Assembly (NCBI GenBank): GCA_038213435.1
Contig: JBBQTI010000005.1
Coordinates: 1 to 64,000 of the forward strand
Length of the DNA: 64,000 nt
Reading direction: 5' to 3'
Source: PALSA-610 sp038213435
GTDB lineage: Bacteria > Actinomycetota > Acidimicrobiia > IMCC26256 > PALSA-610
The translations under genes and the position numbers were made by a program. The notes beneath the pieces were generated by a model, which was not told the DNA's origin, made no database searches, and saw only the letters and a list, made by a program, of their open reading frames with translations. Shown here in pieces: positions 32,782-41,087 of this stretch (within the stretch, counting starts at the first letter, position 1; every line of letters starts with the position of its first letter).

Positions 32782-32918
32782 AACGGACCCATTTCGCATC
32801 TCCGAGCATCGAGGCCACGCCGAACATCAGCTTCGTGGATGTCTTCCGCTGCACCTTGAACCGCGTGCCGCCGCACCGCGGGCACGCCCCGGGAGGCTCA
32901 CCTACCGCCCGCTGTCAA
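32726..32918 (-). pseudogene. Truncated zinc-ribbon protein
   Basis: After a TTG at 32918 and an apparent frameshift, codons give GEPPGACPRCGGTRFKVQRK and LMFGVASMLGDAKWVR, the first half of a small actinobacterial zinc-ribbon protein. The second Cys pair is replaced by codons of repeat copy B and the frame stops at 32726. Too short and too odd for a gene finder; the CPRCGG motif is the main evidence. Confidence 0.5.
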
Positions 32919-32937
32919 CACGCCCCTGGAAACTGAT

Positions 32938-33117
32938 ATGTTTTCTGACGTGTCGCGCGCTCGCCACCTGATGCGGCTGACCGGCGAGTTCGCCGCATAT
33001 GCGCGCGTAAACCGCGTGTGGTGGGTACCGCCTCTGGTACTGGTACTCGCGATCGCGTTGCTGCTGATTGCCGTCGGTCACGCGGCCGCGCCTTACGCGC
33101 TCTATCCCCTGTTCTGA
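32938..33117 (+). CDS. DUF5989-like small membrane protein
   Basis: 59-residue protein from ATG 32938. A charged N-terminal part (LTGEFAAYARVNRVWW) leads to one membrane helix (VPPLVLVLAIALLLIAVGH) and ends in PYALYPLF. This matches the DUF5989 pattern, a short E-F-x-x-F/Y...W-W head and a helix ending in a P-x-x-Y-x-L-F tail. Such proteins are found next to carbamoyltransferases, as here. It precedes the SGNH gene by 4 bp and is probably the first gene of a three-gene operon. Confidence 0.75.
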   Translation: MFSDVSRARHLMRLTGEFAAYARVNRVWWVPPLVLVLAIALLLIAVGHAAAPYALYPLF

Positions 33118-33121
33118 CGCC

Positions 33122-34828
33122 ATGGCCGCCCCCACCCGGCGTGAAGTATCCGGGCCCGCTACCTCGCGATGGCACTGGGAGCAGCTGCCCGAGCTGCCAG
33201 AGCGTCCTCCCTCCTCACCGCGACGCGCATACCTCGCGCGCCTCTTCGGCGCGACCGCCGTCGCCGCGTTCCTTTGGATCCTCGGCCGCGGGACCATCGC
33301 CGTGGCAATCGTGATCGGTGTCCTCGTGGTCACGATCGCCTCGATCATCTCGCCCGCGTTCGCGCGTACCGCCGATCGCGTCACTCAGTGGCTGCAGCAC
33401 GCGGTAACACGTGGGCTCACCTTCTTGGTGCTCGGTGCCGTCGAGCTTGTGGTGTTCACACCGGTTGCTGTAACGCTCAAGCTGCTGCATCGTGATCCAC
33501 TCGCAGCAGGATCCAAACCGTCCGACGCGACCTTCTGGCATCAGAACCCCGCAATCGGTCGGCCCTCGCTGCACCGTCGCCAGTTCACCTACGAGGCGCG
33601 CCCGACGAGCGCAAGAGGGGTCGACGCGCGGTTCCCGCTCTTGTCCCTTCGGGCAGCACTGGGTCTCGTCGTCGTCGTGATCCTCCTCGACATCGCTCTG
33701 GGTGCTTCTCTCAACGTCGCCGACAACGTTCTCCATCGGGGCGGTAACGGGTCTTCTGGTGCTCGCGTCGCACAGGTGGGTGCGTGGGCGAACGAGCCGT
33801 GGGCGACGCAACTGACGAAGGAGATCACGAGAAGTTCGTCGCGCATGCTTCCGCACCCACTTCGCGGCTGGACCTTCCCGGACTACTCCGGTCGCCTCGT
33901 CCATTTGAAGAACGGAGTGCGGCAGTCATACGAGCCAAAAGCGGGCGAAGGGACTGACCCCATCAACGTGTTCTTCTTCGGGGGTTCGACGATGTTCGGC
34001 GCGTACCAGCGGGATGAGCACACATTGCCGTCGCAGTTCCGCCGGCTCGCGGAGGCTGACGGGCGGCCGGTCAGGATCGTGAACTATGGCGTCATCGGCT
34101 ACGGCATCTGGCAGGAATTGGAGCTTCTCGAGGAGCTTCTTACGAGGGGTGAGATCCCCGATCTCGCGATTTTCTACGACGGAGCAAATGAGCAGTTCAT
34201 CCAGGCGAGAGTCGGACCAATCGCGACGCCAACGCATCTCCACGCGAACATCGTGCGACTTGGCAACGTCGGCCCCGTCGTCAAGAAGCCGTCGCTCCAC
34301 GGCGAAATGTACGATTGGTGGGCCGACAGGAGCGCCGCACATCGGCTCTTCGACCAGATCAAGTCGCTCGCCACAAATGAGAAGGACACGCCGGCGCCCA
34401 ATGCCCTACAACTCGCTCTGTGGGCACCCGATCAAACGGCCGAGCGAGGCGTCGAGCGGGGAAGGGACGCCGTTGCCATCTATCAACGGGCCGTAGAACT
34501 CGTGCAGCACCTTGCAACCACCTACGGCTTCCGCGCCGAATTCTTCTGGCAACCGTTGTTGTATACGAAGCCAGTCGTCGAGGGTGAACACGACGCACTG
34601 ACCCGGTTCGGTGCCACGCCCGAAGCGTGGTACGCGTCGTCCGCCGAAGCGCGCCGGCACCTCAAGCCGCCCGTCATCGACCTGAGCGATGTGCTCGACG
34701 ACGTCCACGAACCCGTGTTCGTCGATTTCGACCACACGAATGAGCGCGGCGCGGAATTGATCGCGAGCGCGATTTACAAAGACGCTTCTTCGACGCTGAA
34801 CGAGATCAGAACGCGACGCCAACCATGA
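33122..34828 (+). CDS. Membrane-anchored SGNH-hydrolase-like protein
   Basis: 568-residue protein starting at ATG 33122. Hydrophobic helices lie at about residues 40-80, 95-120 and 180-205 (LGLVVVVILLDIALGA). The C-terminal half has SGNH-like blocks: FFFGGSTMFG near residue 284 (block I, with Ser), FYDGANEQF near 351 (block III, Asn) and FDHTNERG near 536 (block V, Asp/His). It therefore may act as an esterase or transferase on an exported carbohydrate or polyketide. Its stop overlaps the carbamoyltransferase start (ATGA). The short DUF5989-like gene precedes it. Confidence 0.8.
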   Translation: MAAPTRREVSGPATSRWHWEQLPELPERPPSSPRRAYLARLFGATAVAAFLWILGRGTIAVAIVIGVLVVTIASIISPAFARTADRVTQWLQHAVTRGLTFLVLGAVELVVFTPVAVTLKLLHRDPLAAGSKPSDATFWHQNPAIGRPSLHRRQFTYEARPTSARGVDARFPLLSLRAALGLVVVVILLDIALGASLNVADNVLHRGGNGSSGARVAQVGAWANEPWATQLTKEITRSSSRMLPHPLRGWTFPDYSGRLVHLKNGVRQSYEPKAGEGTDPINVFFFGGSTMFGAYQRDEHTLPSQFRRLAEADGRPVRIVNYGVIGYGIWQELELLEELLTRGEIPDLAIFYDGANEQFIQARVGPIATPTHLHANIVRLGNVGPVVKKPSLHGEMYDWWADRSAAHRLFDQIKSLATNEKDTPAPNALQLALWAPDQTAERGVERGRDAVAIYQRAVELVQHLATTYGFRAEFFWQPLLYTKPVVEGEHDALTRFGATPEAWYASSAEARRHLKPPVIDLSDVLDDVHEPVFVDFDHTNERGAELIASAIYKDASSTLNEIRTRRQP

Positions 34829-36654
34829 ACGTACTCGGTATCAGTGCCTTCTACCACGACTCGGCTGCCGCCCTCGTTCGTGACGGGGTGATCGTTGCCG
34901 CCGCGCAAGAGGAGCGGTTCACGCGCAAGAAGCACGACGAGCGTCTCCCCATTCACGCAATGGCGTACTGCCTGCAGGCTGGCGGAATCGAACACGACGG
35001 AATTGACGCCGTGGTCTTTTACGACAAGCCCATCGCGACGTTCGTGCGGCTCCTCAGGACATATTTCCGTGTCGGTGCGCGCGGCTATCCATCGTTCCGT
35101 CAAGCGATGCCGACCTGGATACGCAAGAAACTCTGGATCCCGTACCAGATCGAACGCGGCCTGATCGATCTGGGATACCCAGCGCGCGACGTTTGGTTCG
35201 TAGAGCATCACGAGAGTCATGCCGCGAGCGCCTTCTTTCCGTCACCGTTCGAGTCGGCCGCCGTGCTCACATTCGATGGCGTCGGTGAGTGGTCGACGAG
35301 CAGCATCGGAGTCGGAAGGGGCAACCGCATCACACTCGAGCGGCAGTTGTACTACCCGAATTCGCTGGGCCTCTTGTATTCCGCCTTCACCTATTTCTGC
35401 GGCTTTCGCGTCAACTCGGGCGAGTACAAGCTCATGGGCCTCGCGCCATACGGCGAACCGCGCTATGCGCAGCGCATCCTCGACCATCTCATTGATCTGC
35501 GGGACGACGGATCATTCCGCATGAACATGCGGTACTTCGGCTTCCTTGGTGGGTTGACGATGACGAACCGACGCTTCGACGATCTGTTCGACGGACCGCC
35601 TCGACAGCCGGAGAGCGACATCACGGTCCGAGAGATGGACCTTGCTCGGTCGATCCAGGACGTGACCGAGGAGATCGTGCTCCGAATGGCGCGGCACGCA
35701 GCAACGCTCACCGGCGAGCGCAATGCGTGCCTTGCGGGCGGCGTCGCACTCAACTGTGTCGCGAACGGTCGATTGCTGCGCGAGGGACCGTTCGAACGGC
35801 TTTGGGTACAGCCGGCAGCCGGCGATGCCGGGGGAGCGATCGGCGCGGCACTCTACGCGTGGCATCAGATCTCGGACGGGGCACGCTCGACCGATCGGTC
35901 TTCAGACGGCATGGCCGGCTCGTATCTCGGTCCAGAGTTCTCTGACGATGAGATCCGTGAGTACCTCGAGATGAACGAATACCCGCACGTGGCGATCGCC
36001 GACCCGTCGACATGGGCCCGGCACATCGCGGAGCTCGTCGCCGCCGGCAAAGTTGTCGGACTATTCGTCGGCCGCATGGAATTTGGGCCTCGCGCACTCG
36101 GCCACCGTTCGATCATCGGCGATCCGCGGTCGCCCGCGATGCAGTCGCTCATGAACCTGAAGATCAAGTACCGGGAGTCATTTCGGCCGTTTGCACCGGC
36201 GGTGCTCGCCGAACGGGTGTCGGAGTACTTCGACTTCGACGTAGAGTCGCCCTACATGATGTTTGTCGCGTCTGTTCGTGACAGCCTTCGACGGGACAAC
36301 GGTCGAGGCCGAGTCGACGACCTACGTAGCTGGGTCAATGAGGTGCGATCCAGCATTCCGGCCGTGACACACGTCGACTACTCGGCACGACTTCAGACGG
36401 TCGCCCGCGAGCAGAGTCCGGAGTTTCACGCAATCATTCAGCAATTCGAAGCGATTACCGGTTGTCCGGTCGTGATCAATACCTCGTTCAACGTACGGGG
36501 TGAGCCGATCGTGTGCACACCCGAGGATGCGTACCGGTGCTTCATGCGTACCGAGATCGACCATCTCGTGCTCGGGTCCTTCGTACTGGACAAGAAACTC
36601 CAGCCTGCATGGCCCGTCGACGACGACTGGAAGGATGACTTCGTCCTCGACTGA
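34825..36654 (+). CDS. Carbamoyltransferase (NodU/CmcH family)
   Basis: 609-residue O-carbamoyltransferase. The N-terminal Kae1-like domain begins VLGISAFYHDSAAAL and has the metal-binding HHESHAAS at residues 128-135, then LTFDGVGEWST; the C-terminal domain has MEFGPRALGHRSI and FNVRGEPIVCTPEDA. Length and both domains are complete. It transfers a carbamoyl group from carbamoyl phosphate through carbamoyl-AMP to a hydroxyl, usually on a sugar or secondary metabolite. Operon with the SGNH and DUF5989 genes suggests modification of a surface or exported molecule. No glycan cluster surrounds it. Confidence 0.9.
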   Translation: MNVLGISAFYHDSAAALVRDGVIVAAAQEERFTRKKHDERLPIHAMAYCLQAGGIEHDGIDAVVFYDKPIATFVRLLRTYFRVGARGYPSFRQAMPTWIRKKLWIPYQIERGLIDLGYPARDVWFVEHHESHAASAFFPSPFESAAVLTFDGVGEWSTSSIGVGRGNRITLERQLYYPNSLGLLYSAFTYFCGFRVNSGEYKLMGLAPYGEPRYAQRILDHLIDLRDDGSFRMNMRYFGFLGGLTMTNRRFDDLFDGPPRQPESDITVREMDLARSIQDVTEEIVLRMARHAATLTGERNACLAGGVALNCVANGRLLREGPFERLWVQPAAGDAGGAIGAALYAWHQISDGARSTDRSSDGMAGSYLGPEFSDDEIREYLEMNEYPHVAIADPSTWARHIAELVAAGKVVGLFVGRMEFGPRALGHRSIIGDPRSPAMQSLMNLKIKYRESFRPFAPAVLAERVSEYFDFDVESPYMMFVASVRDSLRRDNGRGRVDDLRSWVNEVRSSIPAVTHVDYSARLQTVAREQSPEFHAIIQQFEAITGCPVVINTSFNVRGEPIVCTPEDAYRCFMRTEIDHLVLGSFVLDKKLQPAWPVDDDWKDDFVLD

Positions 36655-37070
36655 CTGCGATTCGCACGGAGCGCCGATGAGCGAGCCGGCGGCAGGCGGA
36701 CGGGGTCACGGGAGTGATACGCCACGCGACTCGAACGCGTCGATGCGTCCAAGCCGCAGGTTCGGAGACCGCGTCACATATCGCCGGCACCGGCTACAGC
36801 CAGGTCGACAAGCGCTTCACTGGGGTTCGAAAGACGTCTGAGGATGTGTACTCCGAGGAGTTCACCTCTTGGCGGTCTGCCTTGTCGCTCTCCGCGGGCA
36901 ACCCTCAACAGGGTCAGGGGCGGTCGGTACTTCAGCGAGCCATGGCGGAAGGAGCGCGCTCGAGCGCTGGGTCAAGTCAAGCTCCTACGAACGGGCCAAG
37001 CATGCCGGCCGAACCCTCGCAGCGTCTGTAACGCCGGGTCGGCCATGCGTGAGCGTTCCCGGCCGCGTGG
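36655..37070. other. 416-bp stretch with no recognisable gene
   Basis: Between the carbamoyltransferase stop and the convergent methyltransferase stop. Short open frames on both strands show no convincing homology or ribosome sites. Base composition is slightly less G+C-rich than flanking genes. Possibly degenerate sequence. Confidence 0.5.
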
Positions 37071-37718
37071 TCAGCGACGCCCGGCGCGTAGGACGAGATC
37101 GGCGATGTGCGGCGTGGCGGGCGGCGGGTCGATGCGCGGCCCGACGGCGTGCAGCTCGACGGTGAAGTCGTCGGCGAGCAGGCGGCCGAGATCGTCGGCA
37201 CCGAAATAGTCCGGCGGGTCGACGCCCCGTGACTTCATGTGCTCGCGGTGGTCGTCGTCGAGGTCGTGGTAGACGGCGAGCAGCAACCCACCCGCGCGCA
37301 CCGCGTCGAGCAACCTCTGCACCGCGGCCTCGCCGGCGGCCTTGGGCAGCGCCGGGTACTGCAGCGACACGAGGTCGAACGAGCGGGCCGGGAACGGTGT
37401 CTGCAGGGCGTCCCCGCAAACCCACTCGACCGCGGCGCCGGCCAGCTCGGCCGCCTTCCGCGCCCGGCCTAGGGCGACATCGGAGATGCTGATCGCAATG
37501 ACGGTCCAGCCGCGCCGAGCGAGCCAGATCGCGTCGGCGCCTTCGCCACAACCGACGTCGAGTGCCCGGCCCGGGGTGAGGTCGGCGATCTCGGCGACGA
37601 GCCGCCCGTTCGGCCGCCCGCTCCACATCGCGTCTTCCCGCTCGCGGTACCTCGCGTCCCACTCAGCGGCCTGTGGCGCCGCGCCGAACCGCTGCTCTTC
37701 GTGTTCGTGCTCCTGCAT
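37071..37718 (-). CDS. Class I SAM-dependent methyltransferase
   Basis: 215-residue methyltransferase. It begins with EWDARYRERE...MWSGRPNGRL, then motif I ALDVGCGEGAD (residues about 51-61), motif II AISISDVALGRA, VCGDALQTPFPARSFDLVSL and LLLAVYHDLDD. This arrangement resembles the thiopurine/tellurite-resistance-like group (WDxRY...PN). ATG 37718 chosen over a longer frame. Substrate unknown. Confidence 0.85.
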   Translation of the reverse strand: MQEHEHEEQRFGAAPQAAEWDARYREREDAMWSGRPNGRLVAEIADLTPGRALDVGCGEGADAIWLARRGWTVIAISISDVALGRARKAAELAGAAVEWVCGDALQTPFPARSFDLVSLQYPALPKAAGEAAVQRLLDAVRAGGLLLAVYHDLDDDHREHMKSRGVDPPDYFGADDLGRLLADDFTVELHAVGPRIDPPPATPHIADLVLRAGRR

Positions 37719-37788
37719 GGTCCGAACGGTAGATCGCCACGAGACTGGTGCAAGCTCTCGCGTCACGCGGGTGTCTTTGTTGGAAGCG

Positions 37789-38439
37789 TCAGACGTGAGC
37801 GAGTACGCGATCTAGAGGCCGAGGCACTCGTGTGAGGTCCAGCGCTTCGACGAGCAAGCGCGCGTACTGGATCTTCCGGCCGCCGCGGGTGCCCATGAAG
37901 CGCTGAAGCTGTTCCTCATGAGTCAGGCCTTGCTGCGCAGCCTGCTTCTGGAGGGTGCGGAACGAGCCAAGCTCACCCTGACCGGCGACGACCTCCTCAA
38001 CGCAGGCGGCACCCAGGGAGCGGATCAACTCGTCTTCCAGGTCTGCGACGCACACATAGAAGTCGAGCGATTCCATTTCGGCGCGGGTGAGGTTGGCGCC
38101 GCGCCCGGCTCGATCGAGTCCGCGCTGGAAGGCGCGCTCCTCTCCGGCGTCGCAAAGACCGGCCAGTCTGACGTCAATACCCCGAGGGCCGAACAGATCG
38201 AGGAACTTTCCGATGTTCGTTGCTCCGCCAAGTGGAATGATCGAGATGCATTCGGCGTCAAGATTGCGACCACTGCGTACCGCGAGAGCCTCGAGCGCGC
38301 GCTTGTCGCTGATTCCTTCAACGAGCACGACCGCACGGGGCTCGACGACGGCAGCCGGCGCATGTGCTGCCGCGCCACCGACGGGATCACTTCCGCGAGC
38401 CGCCGACCCGACAGTTCGTAATCGGTGCTTGTGGTCCAC
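37789..38439 (-). CDS. TOPRIM-domain protein (OLD-like nuclease domain)
   Basis: 216-residue standalone TOPRIM protein. Conserved Glu in VVLVEGISDKRALEAL (about residues 37-52), the acidic turn in AGLCDAGEE (about 90-98) and FYVCVADLEDELIRSLG, followed by the FMGTRGGRKIQYARLL tail. The metal-binding E...DxE pattern suggests a nuclease or nucleotidyl-transfer activity, but the ATPase half of OLD-family proteins is absent. GTG 38439 used. No neighbouring gene forms an obvious Gabija-type or OLD defence pair, so the role is open. Confidence 0.78.
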   Translation of the reverse strand: MDHKHRLRTVGSAARGSDPVGGAAAHAPAAVVEPRAVVLVEGISDKRALEALAVRSGRNLDAECISIIPLGGATNIGKFLDLFGPRGIDVRLAGLCDAGEERAFQRGLDRAGRGANLTRAEMESLDFYVCVADLEDELIRSLGAACVEEVVAGQGELGSFRTLQKQAAQQGLTHEEQLQRFMGTRGGRKIQYARLLVEALDLTRVPRPLDRVLAHV

Positions 38440-38678
38440 GTGCGTAGCTTCGCAGCTCCACGAGGGGCGCCCCTGGTCACTTCGACACCGGGAGTCGAGC
38501 GGTCCTCGACCTCACCGCGAGAGGAGGACGTCCTGCAGTTGCTCGGTCCTGTTCGCACGACAAGCCGGCCTCGCCGACCCCGAACCAAAGTGAGATAACC
38601 AGGAATTCTCCGCTGGGATGAGGCGAATTACACGTGGCGTTGTGCGGGATTCCTGCAGCCTTGTATGTTGCGTCGGTC

Positions 38679-38867
38679 ATGGAAGACGTGCCCGACCAGT
38701 TTCTCAGCGCGAACGTCCACCAAGCGACGGGAATGGTTGCCGGGCAACTGGGATGCGAAATCCCCGAAGCACTCGCCTGGCTGAAGCTGCGCGCCGACGC
38801 GACCGGCGACAGGTTGGAAAACGTCGCGCTCGATGTGCTCGATCGTGTCATCCGGCTCGACGAGTAG
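38679..38867 (+). CDS. ANTAR-domain protein
   Basis: 62 residues from ATG 38679 that form a full ANTAR RNA-binding domain: NVHQATGMVAGQLGCEIPEA, LAWLKLRADATG, ENVALDVLDRVIRL. ANTAR domains bind paired hexanucleotide hairpins in leader RNAs to prevent termination. The usual GAF or receiver domain is absent; a GTG at 38634 would add 15 unrelated residues. It could be a standalone antiterminator or the tail of a truncated GAF-ANTAR gene. Confidence 0.7.
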   Translation: MEDVPDQFLSANVHQATGMVAGQLGCEIPEALAWLKLRADATGDRLENVALDVLDRVIRLDE

Positions 38868-38980
38868 CCCACCGCCGCGGCCCGCCGAGACAACAACGAC
38901 CGAACTGCGCTCGCGGGTTTGATTGCCGTCTCATCCGGTCGACCGTATGGTGCGGGTGACGCAAGACGGGGAGCCGAGCG

Positions 38981-39865
38981 ATGGGTGAGATTGTCGGTAC
39001 GGTCGCGACGCTTTCGCGATTTCCCGTCAAGTCGATGCAGGGCGAGCAGCTCGCGGCAGCCGAGTTGACGGAAAGCGGGGTCGTCGGCGACCGCGCGTAC
39101 GCGCTCGTCGAGACCGGCACCGACAAGGTGATGAGTGCCAAGAACCCGCGTGTCGGGACGCAGCTTTTGGGGTGTCGGGCGGAGTTCGTCGAAGCCCCGG
39201 AATCCGGCGATGCGCGACCTCCCGTGCGCATCACGCTGCCCGACGGGACCGCGGTGACCAGCGACGCTCGCGATGCCGACGCGACCCTCTCCGCGTTCCT
39301 CGGATGCGAGGTCAGGCTGCAGCGGGCCGCTCCCGACGACTTCACGATCGATCAGTACCACCCCGACGTCGAGGGCCTCGATCCCGACGGGCATCGCGAC
39401 ACGGTCACCGAATCAAAGCTGGGAGCGGCGTTCTTCGCCCACGCAGGGATGCCTTCACCCGTCCCGGCCGGTTCGTTCTTCGATCTCTTCCCGGTCTCCG
39501 TGCTCACCACCTCGACCCTCGCCGAACTGCAGGCAATTCGTCCCGAGAGTCGCTTCGACGAACGCCGGTTCCGCATGAACGTCGTTGTCGACACCTCAGA
39601 GGAAGGGTTCGTCGAGAACGCATGGACCGGCAAGTCGGTGGAGATCGGTGACAACGTCCGGCTCACGGTCTTTCTCTCCGACTCGCGCTGCGTCATGACC
39701 ACGCTCGCCCAGGACGACCTCCCCAAGGACAACGAGATCCTGCGCACACTCGCCCGACACAACCGGATCGACGTGGCCGGCCGCCTCTACCCCTGTGCCG
39801 GCGTGTACGCCGTCGTCGAGGCCGCCGGGACCATCAAAGCCGGCGACCAAGTATCACTCGCATAG
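38981..39865 (+). CDS. MOSC-domain protein
   Basis: 294-residue protein with an N-terminal MOSC beta-barrel (VATLSRFPVKSMQGEQ, ESGVVGDRAYALVE) and the C-terminal MOSC domain with FDERRFRMNVVVDT, and SDSRCVMTTLAQDDLPKD containing the conserved Cys. Members bind molybdenum cofactor and act in N-hydroxylated compound reduction or as unknown oxidoreductases. ATG 38981 is clear. No electron-transfer partner is adjacent. It runs 12 bp before the SDR gene. Confidence 0.85.
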   Translation: MGEIVGTVATLSRFPVKSMQGEQLAAAELTESGVVGDRAYALVETGTDKVMSAKNPRVGTQLLGCRAEFVEAPESGDARPPVRITLPDGTAVTSDARDADATLSAFLGCEVRLQRAAPDDFTIDQYHPDVEGLDPDGHRDTVTESKLGAAFFAHAGMPSPVPAGSFFDLFPVSVLTTSTLAELQAIRPESRFDERRFRMNVVVDTSEEGFVENAWTGKSVEIGDNVRLTVFLSDSRCVMTTLAQDDLPKDNEILRTLARHNRIDVAGRLYPCAGVYAVVEAAGTIKAGDQVSLA

Positions 39866-39877
39866 CCATCACTCGCG

Positions 39878-40852
39878 ATGGGATGGTCGCCGGATCGATA
39901 CGCACTTCGCGGGCACGTGGCCGTCGTTGCGGGGGCGACGCGAGGTGCCGGGCGTGGCATCGCGGCTGCCCTGGGCGAAGCGGGCGCAACGGTCGTCTGC
40001 ACCGGTCGCAGTAGCAGTACAAGACCCCTTCGGTCCGACTACGACCGGGCCGAGACGATCGAAGAGACCGCTGAACTGGTCACCGACCTCGGCGGCACCG
40101 GTATCGCGGCCGTCGTCGACCACCTCGACCCCGAAAAGGTGAAGAGTCTGGCCGAGCAGATCCGGAGAGACCATGGCCACATCGACATGCTCGTCAACGA
40201 CATCTGGGGCGGCGAACTGCTCAAAGGAGGTCCGACTGAGTGGAACACTCCCATATGGGAGCTCGAGCTCGACAAAGGTCTCCGAATACTCCGGCTCGCC
40301 ATCGATACGCACCTCATCACTTCCCATCACCTTCTCCCACTCCTCATCGACAAGCCGGGCGGTCTGCTCGTCGAGGTAACCGACGGCACCGTCGACTACA
40401 ACGCGTCGCGATACCGGCTCTCTGTGTTCTACGACCTGGCGAAAGTCGCCGTGAACCGACTGGCCTTCTCCCAGGGACACGAGCTGAGACCATACGGAGC
40501 AACCGCGGTCGCCATCACGCCCTGATGGCTTCGCTCGGAGATGATGCTCGACAACTTCGGCGTCTCCGAAGCGAACTGGCGCGATGCCCTCCATCCGAGG
40601 GCCGGCGACAACAATCGCTCGGCGCCCGGTGACTTCGCGTTGTCGGAGTCGCCTCGATACGTCGGGCGCGCGGTCGTTGCCCTGGTATCGGATCCCGACC
40701 GGTCCCGGTGGAACCAGAAATCGGTGAGCTCCGGTCAGCTCGCGTCCGAATACGGTTTCACCGACCTCGACGGCTCAAAGCCCGACATCTGGCGATTCAT
40801 CGAGGAGATCCGCGAGCGTGGAAGCGAAGCAAGTCACGACGACTTCCGGTGA
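39878..40852 (+). pseudogene. Short-chain dehydrogenase with one in-frame TGA
   Basis: 324 codons of an SDR: NAD(P) site VVAGATRGAGRGIAAALGEA, then VNDIWGGELL and a YNASRYRLSVFYDLAKVAVNR stretch. At 40523 the conserved Pro-Gly-Trp becomes TP-TGA-W, then LRSEMMLDNFGVSE continues in the same frame to 40852 with SPRYVGRAVVALVSDPDRS. A single G-to-T change (GGA to TGA) explains the break. TGA is the normal stop elsewhere in the window, so a sense reading is unlikely. Confidence 0.8.
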
Positions 40853-40945
40853 ATGTCGGCGTCGACGGCTCGCGCCGCTGGTGGGCGAAACGGTAAAGGC
40901 GTAAATCGGCGATATAGACAATAAGCCAATAATCTCGGTGTACCG

Positions 40946-40960
40946 AACGCGTGACGCGTT
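40946..40960. promoter_or_regulatory. 15-bp palindrome upstream of secreted protein gene
   Basis: AACGCGT-G-ACGCGTT, perfect 7-bp arms, in the 235-bp gap before the large secreted protein and just after an AT-rich run (CAATAAGCCAATAATCTC) that may hold the promoter. Candidate operator. Confidence 0.5.
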
Positions 40961-41087
40961 CATCACTTCGGGGTCGATCGTTCACTGTTTGCGATCTTCC
41001 CTGGTGGACGTTAAGTTGCGCGCGCGCGGAGTGAACACCTCGGCGGAGGGTTGGGGGATCCGCGCTCATGGGTGGGAGGTTGTAGGC

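Noticed and set aside
36655..37070. Small coding genes in the 416-bp gap
   Set aside because: Available frames lack ribosome sites and conserved-looking sequence.
37789..38439. TOPRIM protein as part of an OLD/Gabija defence system
   Set aside because: No ATPase half and no UvrD-like helicase gene adjacent; a conserved standalone protein is more likely.
40523..40525. TGA recoded as glycine
   Set aside because: TGA is the ordinary stop of many intact genes here, often in ATGA or GTGA overlaps, so a mutated codon is far likelier.
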